Shown here piece by piece: positions 57,857-64,000 of a stretch of 64,000 bases of DNA. This DNA comes from Pseudoalteromonas espejiana DSM 9414 (lineage in GTDB: Bacteria > Pseudomonadota > Gammaproteobacteria > Enterobacterales > Alteromonadaceae). Position numbers and translations under genes: made by a program. Where the stretch lies: the NCBI RefSeq assembly GCF_002221525.1, contig NZ_CP011029.1, positions 310,001 through 374,000 of the forward strand. The letters run 5' to 3'. A model generated the notes under the pieces. It had not been told where the DNA came from. It made no database searches and was given only the letters and a program-made list of their open reading frames with translations. Every line of letters starts with the position of its first letter. The first letter of the stretch is position 1.

Positions 57857-60517
57857 TTATGGGTTAGCAATTACCACGTTATCTAGACGGTATAGTGCGC
57901 CGTCGCCCATATCCCAGCTAGGAAAAACCATAATTACGTTTAATGCGCTAATATCTAAGCCTGCATCAAATAACTGCTGAATAGGGAAGGTGTATGTTTG
58001 CCACTCGCCTGTAACCGGTGTTTGCCCTTCAACGCTTTGATTTAATGCCAGCTCAACAGCACTTGATGCGCCAATTGATTCAATTTTAAATAACCATTGT
58101 GCATCAACGTTTGAGGGTGCAGAGACTACTTTCATATCAAATTGTACAACACCATTTTCTAATAAGGCAGATGCATCAAACGATACGTCTTCATCGGCTA
58201 AAAAGCCCATTACAGTAGGGGTAGCCCCAATGCTAAATTGAGCCACAGCGCCGTGCTGATCATCATCGGTTTCTGTAGTTGGTGTAGAGCCACCACAACA
58301 ATCCCAAATGCTCCACTGATCGGCTACTGTATCTGTAAATACGTTAAGCTCACCTGAGGCAACTGGCGTTGCATTAGGGTTGTAAATTTTAACGTTATCG
58401 ACACGGTAAACCGCGCCTTCACCTGCGCCCCATGCCGGAAAAATCATAAGTACGTCAATAGTGCTTACATCAAGGCCTGCCCCCGCGAGATCTGATAACT
58501 TAAACGTATAGGTTTGCCACTCGCCTGTAACTGGCGCTACACCTTCAACACTTTGTGTTAGTTCAAGCTCTGCAAACGATGTTGCGCCATTTGCTTCTAC
58601 TTTAAATAACCACGGGGTAGCAGGGTCGCTAGGGGTAGACGTTACTTTTAAATCAAATTGTATAACGCCTTCATCTAAAATGCTGCTTGCATCAAACGAT
58701 TCAGCAGCACCACCTGCTTCAGTGCGGCTGTTAAAACCCATTACTGTAGGCTCTGCACCAATGCTAAACTCGGCAGTTAAACCGTGTTCTTCATCGTCCA
58801 TTGTTTCAACAGGTGTTGAGCCGCCACAACAATCCCACATTGGCCATGCTAGGTTTTGCTCATCTTCAAAAATAGTCAGCTCGGGTGATGCGCCTATGTT
58901 GTCTTGTGTAATTTCAACATCATCAATTAAAAAGGTTGCACCTTCGCCCGTGCCCCACTCAGGAAATACCATAAGTACGTCAATTGAACTTACATCCAAA
59001 TCTAAGTCAGCCAGATCTGAAAGTAAAAATGTATAGGTTTGCCATTGGCCTACAACAGGTGCTTGGCCTTCAACACTATTTGGAAGCGGCATATCTGCAT
59101 CGGTTGAGGCTTCTGTGCTTTCAAGTTTTACAAACCATGTAGTATCAGGCACGCTTGGTGCGCTTGTTACTTTCATTTTAAAGCGTACGTAGCCTTCTTC
59201 TAACATAGGTGATGCATCAAATGGCGTTGCAGCACCGTTTTCATCAGTAATAAACGCATCGCGGCTAATAAAACCAACCACTGTAGGCTCACTGCCTATT
59301 GTAAATTCAACAACGTCGCCTTGCTCTTCATCACTTACAATTGCAGGTGTAGAGCCACCACAACAATCCCATGCTGGCCAGTTAGGGTTAAAGCTATCGC
59401 CAAAAATAGTTAAAGGGGTAGCAATACCGGTAGATGGCGGGCTAGGAATAGGCGCGTCACCTTCAAGAAGGGCATCGTCTAGGCTATCGTAACCTGGGCG
59501 AATAGTTTCACAGCCTTTGCCGGTATCTGGGTTAGATGCACATTGATAAACGCGTACGTAATCAATTGCAAACGTTTGGCCGTTTTCAAATGCGCTGGCA
59601 TCTACACCTAACTCGTTTACGTTTTCTGGCCAGTCGCCACCTACTGCTAGGTTTAATAATAGGTGAAAGTCTTTATCGTAAGGTGCGCTATCCCAATGAG
59701 TTTCAAGCTCGCCAGAACCTTGTTCAAAATACTCTGCAAACCAACCACGGTGAGCAAGGCCTACCGCTTCGCCATTAGCATTCGTGCGTACTTCTGATTG
59801 GCGCTGCGTTGCATATAAGTAGCCATCTACGTACCAGCGAATTTCGCCTTCTTGCCATTCAATGGCGTAGGTATGAAAGTCATCGGCTGGGTTAGTATCT
59901 TCAGGGAATTTGTATTCTTGGCCCGTGTAGCTGTTATCTGGCCATGCGCGGCCATAGTGCAAAGTGCCATGAATGCTTGATTCAATACCGCCATCTTCAT
60001 CAGCGGTTTTAAGGTTTACAGACTCTAAAACATCAATCTCGCCAGAGCGTGGCCATGTGCCGTATTCTTCATCGGTTGGTAGCATCCAAAATGCTGGCCA
60101 ACTGCCTTGCCCCGAAGGTAGCTTTGCACGTACTTCAAAGCGGCCATAAGTAAAGTCAGCATTGTAACGGGTGTTTAGACGCGCAGACGTGTATGGCTTT
60201 TCAGCGCCATCTTCTGCGGGTAGGGCAACAATATTAAGCACACCGTCGGCAATAAAAGCATTTTGTTCGCTGTCGGTGTAACATTGTTTTTCGTTATTAC
60301 CACCGCCGTCGCAATTTAGCTCAAAGTTCCATTTGTTAGTATCAATGGCAGAGCCGTCAAATTCGTCGCTCCATACCATTTGCCAATCTGAAACTGGCTC
60401 AGAAGCGTCAATATTTTCAAAATTAGATGTTGTGGCTGAGTCGCCACCACAGCCTGCTAAAGATGCTAATGAAATAGCAGCCAGTAAGCGAGCAATGTGT
60501 GTTTTTTCAATGTTCAT
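57857..60517 (-). CDS. GH16 laminarinase lipoprotein with three C-terminal repeats
   Basis: 886 residues. Lipoprotein leader with lipobox SLAGC (Cys23). GH16 domain about 40-325, catalytic signature SGEIDVLES (Glu160 nucleophile, Asp162, Glu165 acid/base), with WPAFWMLPTDE before it and HLLLNLAVGGDWPEN after, fitting an endo-beta-1,3-glucanase. Three repeats of about 160 residues follow, each opening with WDCCGGSTP, then EF(S/T)IG...PTV(V/M)GF and VEGQ(A/T)PV(V/T)G(Q/E)WQTYTF, and ending in VSTIDVLMIFP-like and DNV-like segments. They look like Exop_C-type beta-sandwich, carbohydrate-binding modules. It anchors to the outer membrane and feeds the downstream TonB receptor. Confidence 0.92.
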   Translation of the reverse strand: MNIEKTHIARLLAAISLASLAGCGGDSATTSNFENIDASEPVSDWQMVWSDEFDGSAIDTNKWNFELNCDGGGNNEKQCYTDSEQNAFIADGVLNIVALPAEDGAEKPYTSARLNTRYNADFTYGRFEVRAKLPSGQGSWPAFWMLPTDEEYGTWPRSGEIDVLESVNLKTADEDGGIESSIHGTLHYGRAWPDNSYTGQEYKFPEDTNPADDFHTYAIEWQEGEIRWYVDGYLYATQRQSEVRTNANGEAVGLAHRGWFAEYFEQGSGELETHWDSAPYDKDFHLLLNLAVGGDWPENVNELGVDASAFENGQTFAIDYVRVYQCASNPDTGKGCETIRPGYDSLDDALLEGDAPIPSPPSTGIATPLTIFGDSFNPNWPAWDCCGGSTPAIVSDEEQGDVVEFTIGSEPTVVGFISRDAFITDENGAATPFDASPMLEEGYVRFKMKVTSAPSVPDTTWFVKLESTEASTDADMPLPNSVEGQAPVVGQWQTYTFLLSDLADLDLDVSSIDVLMVFPEWGTGEGATFLIDDVEITQDNIGASPELTIFEDEQNLAWPMWDCCGGSTPVETMDDEEHGLTAEFSIGAEPTVMGFNSRTEAGGAAESFDASSILDEGVIQFDLKVTSTPSDPATPWLFKVEANGATSFAELELTQSVEGVAPVTGEWQTYTFKLSDLAGAGLDVSTIDVLMIFPAWGAGEGAVYRVDNVKIYNPNATPVASGELNVFTDTVADQWSIWDCCGGSTPTTETDDDQHGAVAQFSIGATPTVMGFLADEDVSFDASALLENGVVQFDMKVVSAPSNVDAQWLFKIESIGASSAVELALNQSVEGQTPVTGEWQTYTFPIQQLFDAGLDISALNVIMVFPSWDMGDGALYRLDNVVIANP

Positions 60518-60591
60518 AGCTGAACCCCGGTTTCACAGATTGTTGTCAGAATGTGTGTTTATACTTATTTAAAAGAACTCTATTTATTCAT

Positions 60592-60605
60592 TGTAAGCGC
60601 TTACA
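60592..60605. promoter_or_regulatory. LacI-family operator 1 of the laminarin operon
   Basis: TGTAAGCGCTTACA, a perfect 14-bp palindrome with the central CG typical of LacI-family sites, 75 bp upstream of the GH16 ATG. Repeated 29 bp away. Confidence 0.82.
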
Positions 60606-60619
60606 TTTTATATGTGTTT

Positions 60620-60635
60620 TTGTAAGCGCTTACAA
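60620..60635. promoter_or_regulatory. LacI-family operator 2 of the laminarin operon
   Basis: TTGTAAGCGCTTACAA, the same core extended by one pair, centre 29 bp from operator 1, which allows two dimers on nearly the same face. The LacI protein that reads these is not in the window; the one at 46886 serves a different operator. The rest of the 60518-60922 gap is AT-rich leader with no other gene. Confidence 0.82.
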
Positions 60636-60922
60636 ATAATATTGTGCAGCAAGTGAATGGTCAACATATTTGTTTATTTTATTTACATTTAGTTTACGGT
60701 AAGACCAGTTTACCAACTTGGCATTTTTATAAAATAGTATTTAAAATTAGCGGGTTAAAATTTATGAGTCGGTTTTTTAGTTAGCTAATATGCAACATGT
60801 TTAAAGCGCGATAAGCTGAGTTAGCGAGTCGCTAACCGGGTGTTTAATAGGTACATTTATAAGATTATAACGCGTTATTTTACCAGCTTACGGCGTCTAA
60901 GCTGGTAATGTATAGCCATAGG

Positions 60923-61714
60923 CTACTTATTTTTAAAGGGCATTATTAGCAAACCCCAAAGTGAGGCATTTTGTTTTTGGCTTGGGTATTCTTTTAAGCC
61001 TATATCTATGTCGTTATCGGCTTTTTGCGCTTCATTTTTGTAACTGCCAAACAGTTTGTCCCACCATATAACGCTAAACCCGTAATTTGAATTGGTTTCG
61101 CTCACGCGTTGGCTATGATGAATACGATGCAGTATTTGGGTCATTAAAATTAATCGAAGCGGTTTTTCTATTGCATTTGGCAAGCGAATATTCGCATGGT
61201 TAAACAGCGCTAAACCGTTAAGTGCAATTTCAAATATTAATACTGCAATGGCGGGTACACCTAAAGCGGTAACGGCAATGAGCTTTATAAGAATGCTAAG
61301 TACAATTTCGATAGGATGAAAACGCAGACCTGTACTGGTATCTACATGGGCATCGGCGTGGTGTACACGGTGCAAGCGCCACAAAATAGGCACGTTATGA
61401 AATAACCTATGCTGCCAATAAATAAGTATATCAAGCAGTAACATGCTTAAAATAATAGCAACAATACTTGGTGTGGCTATTTGATTAAATAAACCAATAC
61501 CGTGCTCTTGGTTATAAAGCGCTACGGCGGTTAAGCCTATGGGCACACTTAAGCGAGCAATTAGTGATGAAGCAAACACGAGTCCAAAATTAGCAAACCA
61601 TCGGGTGTTACTTTTTATAGGCGATTTGCGTGCGGGCATTCGTGATTCTAGCAGCATCATAATAACCAAAATGCTAAAAAAGAACCCTAAACGCCACCAA
61701 ATTTCATTACTCAT
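60923..61714 (-). CDS. Sterol desaturase/fatty acid hydroxylase family membrane protein
   Basis: 263 residues from ATG at 61714 (an in-frame ATG at 61732 is possible). Three to four helices carry the di-iron His clusters WQHRLFHNVPILWRLHRVHHAD (H-x3-H and H-x2-HH) and a later NHANIR...RIHHSQ, as in fatty-acid hydroxylase superfamily proteins, which oxidise membrane lipids. Its start overlaps the upstream phosphatidyltransferase stop by 8 bp, so the two are coupled and it may modify the lipid made by that enzyme (inference). Substrate unknown. Confidence 0.83.
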   Translation of the reverse strand: MSNEIWWRLGFFFSILVIMMLLESRMPARKSPIKSNTRWFANFGLVFASSLIARLSVPIGLTAVALYNQEHGIGLFNQIATPSIVAIILSMLLLDILIYWQHRLFHNVPILWRLHRVHHADAHVDTSTGLRFHPIEIVLSILIKLIAVTALGVPAIAVLIFEIALNGLALFNHANIRLPNAIEKPLRLILMTQILHRIHHSQRVSETNSNYGFSVIWWDKLFGSYKNEAQKADNDIDIGLKEYPSQKQNASLWGLLIMPFKNK

Positions 61715-62351
61715 TAGCTTGTGTAACCTCATCAGCTTCTTGGAGTTTTAACGTGTTATAACCACCATGTATACGTGTAAAAATAGTAATAGCGCACGCA
61801 GTGGCAAAAATACTCGCCATTATGGCAAAGTGCTGCGGCCAAATACAAAAGGCGATAAACAGCGCTATGGTTTCTGTGCCTTCGGTTAAACCATTTAAAT
61901 AGTAAAAGCTTTTGTATTTAAACTGGGGTTTTTCGAGCTTAAATTTTTCGGCGGCTATGGCAAAGGCCAAAAAGCTTGAGCCTGTGCCTATAAAGGTGGC
62001 CAGTAATATGCTACCGGCAATGGCGTTTTGCTCGGGGTTTGCCAAAATAAAGCCAAGCGGAATTGCCGCGTAAAATAAAAAGTCGAGGGTAATATCTAAA
62101 AAACCGCCAGCGCTTGAACTTAAATTTGCATGGCGTGCCAGTGCGCCATCTAGCCCATCTAAAATACGATTTAATGCAATAGCCGTTAACGCTGCGTACC
62201 ACATTTCAAACGCAATTAATGGCACAGCTAATAGCCCTATTAAAAAACCGACCACAGTGAGTTGGTCGGGCGTTATACCGCGCTTGTGCATTAACGCTAC
62301 AACAGGGGTTAACAATGGCTTTATTACCGGGGTGATGTATTTGTCTAACAT
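61707..62351 (-). CDS. ynjF: CDP-alcohol phosphatidyltransferase (YnjF-like)
   Basis: 214 residues, six helices, with the family motif D-G-x2-D-G-x2-A-R-x8-G-x3-D-x3-D visible in LDGLDGALARHANLS followed by GGFLDITLDFLFY. It joins a CDP-activated lipid to an alcohol in the inner membrane. In E. coli ynjF lies in the ynjBCDEF operon next to ABC transporter genes; here the order ynjC-ynjD-ynjF is kept, 27 bp after ynjD. The actual alcohol acceptor is not known for YnjF. Confidence 0.87.
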   Translation of the reverse strand: MLDKYITPVIKPLLTPVVALMHKRGITPDQLTVVGFLIGLLAVPLIAFEMWYAALTAIALNRILDGLDGALARHANLSSSAGGFLDITLDFLFYAAIPLGFILANPEQNAIAGSILLATFIGTGSSFLAFAIAAEKFKLEKPQFKYKSFYYLNGLTEGTETIALFIAFCIWPQHFAIMASIFATACAITIFTRIHGGYNTLKLQEADEVTQANE

Positions 62352-62378
62352 GCTTAGTGCCTTGTGCTTTTTGTGCGT

Positions 62379-63017
62379 TTATTTGGCTAAATTTAAGGTG
62401 ATCAGATTGCCGTTTGCGGCCTCTGCATCGCTATGATCGTGGGTTACCATAATAGCGGGCAGTTTATGCTCACGTATTTGGCTAAATACCAGCTCGCGGG
62501 TATCTACTCTTAATTGGGTATCGAGCTTGCTAAATGGCTCATCAAGCAAAATAGCTTTTGGCTCGCTTAATAGCATACGCAGTAAAGCAACGCGTGCTTG
62601 TTGCCCACCAGAGAGGTTGTCAGGGTGGCGATTAGCCATGCCTTTTAATCCCACTTGTTCAAGCGCTTGCTCTATTTTTCCAAGGCGCTGTTTTTTATTG
62701 CCTTTAGGCATAGCAAAAGCAATGTTACCGCTTACCGATAAATGCGAAAATAATAACGCATCTTGATAAAGCACACCTATGTGGCGTAAATGAGCAGGCA
62801 AGTTATTAATATTTTCACCGTTAAGCCACACTTCGCCACTTGCGTTAAAGCCACTGGGTAATGTGCCGGTAAGCCAATTTAATAAACTTGATTTACCACT
62901 GCCTGATGGCCCCATAATAGTGAGTATTTCGCCGCCTTTTACCTGCTCGTTTAAGCTTAGCAATTGCTCGTGGTGACGATAAAGCTCACAATTTTTAATC
63001 TCTAAAGATGACTGCAT
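62379..63017 (-). CDS. ynjD: ABC transporter ATP-binding protein (YnjD-like)
   Basis: 212 residues. Walker A GPSGSGKSS (about 36-44), Q-loop YQDALLF, signature LSGGQQARVALLRMLL, Walker B AILLDEP, switch His in MVTHDHSD. Similar length and blocks to E. coli YnjD. It powers the YnjC-type permease encoded 22 bp upstream. Substrate of the Ynj transporter is unknown (thiamine- and sulfur-type substrates have been suggested from relatives). Confidence 0.88.
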   Translation of the reverse strand: MQSSLEIKNCELYRHHEQLLSLNEQVKGGEILTIMGPSGSGKSSLLNWLTGTLPSGFNASGEVWLNGENINNLPAHLRHIGVLYQDALLFSHLSVSGNIAFAMPKGNKKQRLGKIEQALEQVGLKGMANRHPDNLSGGQQARVALLRMLLSEPKAILLDEPFSKLDTQLRVDTRELVFSQIREHKLPAIMVTHDHSDAEAANGNLITLNLAK

Positions 63018-63039
63018 TAAAAACCTTTTAATTTATGGG

Positions 63040-64000
63040 TTAGCGATGTGCGCTTTTAAAAAAGTACTTAGGTAAAACCCACGCCAGTATAAAGCCAATG
63101 AGTGGCAATGCCATTTGCATAATGGCATACACAGCACTGGTGCGCCTACTTGCGCCATTAGCAAGGGTAACCGCTTCGGTTGTTATGGTTGCTATACGCC
63201 CGCCACCGGCTAAAAGTGTAGGTAAATATTGGCCAAAACTAATGGCCAAACCAAGTGCGGCCGCAATTAAAATAGGGGCAAATAACTGGGGTAATTTTAC
63301 GTGTAAAAACACTTTGCAGGGTGTTGCGCCAAGGCTTGCTGCTACATGAGCAAAGCGAGGGTCTAATCGTCTATAACTGCTCGCAAGCGATAAAAACACA
63401 TACGGTAATACAAACAATAAATGGGTAAATACCACATTAAAAAACGCGGCCTGGTTATTTACAAGTTGTTGCAGCCACACTAGGCCAAATAAAAACGCAA
63501 TACTTGGTACAAGCAGCGGTAAATAAATAATTAAGCTGGTAAAGCGCGACATGGGTTTTGCACTTAACTGCTCTGACTCTAGGCACAAAAGCGTAATAAT
63601 AATGGCAAATAACGTAGTAACTAGCCCTATAGCAAGGGTATTAAAAAGCGGGTTTTGCATTTGCATGAGCGCACTTTTAAAGTGAAGTAGCGTGAGCTGA
63701 TCGGGCAGTGCCGCCGGAAAACGCCAAAATCCGGCAACCGACCACATAATTAAGCCAATTAATGAAAGCAAAATAAAGCCAATTACAAATACCGTTAATA
63801 CGGTTGTTATTTTTTGCCAATAAACACCGCCATATTCTCGCTCGCCATTGGTGAGTAAATCACTAAATAATGCTTTTATGGTTTTTTCACCGCCAAGCCA
63901 AAGAGCGAGTAAACCACCAGTAAGTATAAGCTGCAATAATGCCCCTGCAGAGGCTTTAATACGAAGGTTTAAATCTACATCGTTAAACCAGTGCATAATA
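63040..64000 (-). CDS. ynjC: ABC transporter permease (YnjC-like), partial
   Basis: At least 318 residues of the C-terminal part, open to the window edge; the Met at 63996 is probably internal because the frame continues. Six or more helices and the permease EAA-like loop region AAASLGATPCKVFLHVKLPQL, followed by AISFGQYLPTLLAGGGRIATITTEAV. YnjC-type permeases are two-domain proteins of about 510 residues, so roughly 40% is missing. Operon with ynjD and ynjF; the ynjB solute-binding gene would lie beyond the edge. Confidence 0.87.
   Translation of the reverse strand, partial: IMHWFNDVDLNLRIKASAGALLQLILTGGLLALWLGGEKTIKALFSDLLTNGEREYGGVYWQKITTVLTVFVIGFILLSLIGLIMWSVAGFWRFPAALPDQLTLLHFKSALMQMQNPLFNTLAIGLVTTLFAIIITLLCLESEQLSAKPMSRFTSLIIYLPLLVPSIAFLFGLVWLQQLVNNQAAFFNVVFTHLLFVLPYVFLSLASSYRRLDPRFAHVAASLGATPCKVFLHVKLPQLFAPILIAAALGLAISFGQYLPTLLAGGGRIATITTEAVTLANGASRRTSAVYAIMQMALPLIGFILAWVLPKYFFKSAHR

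Noticed and set aside
1..64000. CRISPR arrays, tRNA or rRNA genes, prophage, toxin-antitoxin or restriction systems
   Set aside because: None of these was recognised by eye: no regular direct-repeat/spacer pattern, no cloverleaf with CCA end, and no phage structural, nuclease or toxin-type genes.

Overview
The window reads as chromosomal DNA of a marine gammaproteobacterium of the order Alteromonadales, most probably Pseudoalteromonas or a close relative. This is judged from protein content and style: low to moderate GC, many TonB-dependent receptors of the Alteromonadales type, a GH16 laminarinase with repeated accessory domains, a TonB-receptor-based sucrose locus, and chromosomal integron-type cassettes. 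No rRNA, tRNA or CRISPR array was seen. The genus call is an inference, not a database result.

Layout. 1-8.9 kb: a partial response regulator with an EAL domain, a DUF4019 protein, a LysR/YqhD divergent pair, several small membrane proteins, a GNAT pseudogene, a DUF417 protein and a Rof-like Rho antiterminator. 9.1-10.6 kb: small orphan genes with an integron attC site. 10.7-14.6 kb: an SDR, an orphan OpgG and a YrbL-like kinase-fold protein. 14.6-22.4 kb: a tightly packed minus-strand operon for ureide (allantoate/oxalurate/oxamate) nitrogen salvage, with a RutR-like TetR regulator and an RraA-like protein upstream. The operon promoter region carries a sigma-54 -24/-12 element, paired NtrC-like sites and RutR-like operators. 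22.4-24.2 kb: a YddG-like exporter and a hydrolase. 24.4-28.7 kb: a probable iron-uptake module (PepSY reductase, two small membrane proteins, TonB receptor). 28.8-30.9 kb: periplasmic catalase with ankyrin partner.

31.2-36.4 kb holds a polyol (probably mannitol) locus: HAD phosphatase, NCS1-type permease, mannitol-type 2-dehydrogenase and PfkB kinase. It is followed by a 266-bp MITE-like element and a short CstA transporter. 38.4-40.3 kb: ChrR-like cupin, SpoIIAA-like protein and a frameshifted SnoaL-like gene. 40.3-47.9 kb: a sucrose regulon (fructokinase, TonB receptor, MFS permease, sucrose phosphorylase, LacI regulator) with the same palindromic operator core at two promoters. 48-50.6 kb: AraC regulator divergent from an aldehyde dehydrogenase. 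51-52.8 kb: a second group of integron-type cassettes; one has complementary core sites at its two ends. 52.9-60.6 kb: an exported DUF3500 pair, then a laminarin locus (TonB receptor and multidomain GH16 lipoprotein) behind two LacI-type palindromes. 60.9-64 kb: a ynjC-ynjD-ynjF-like transporter/phosphatidyltransferase operon ending in a sterol-desaturase-family gene.

How the genes work together: the region is mostly catabolic. Outer-membrane TonB receptors bring in laminarin fragments, sucrose and iron chelates. Inner-membrane permeases and cytoplasmic enzymes (phosphorylase, kinases, dehydrogenases) feed central metabolism, each with a local regulator or a visible operator. The ureide operon is the best candidate for an incompletely described system: its regulation can be read from the sequence, but the pathway appears to lack an oxamate carbamoyltransferase and has an unassigned TauE-type transporter.
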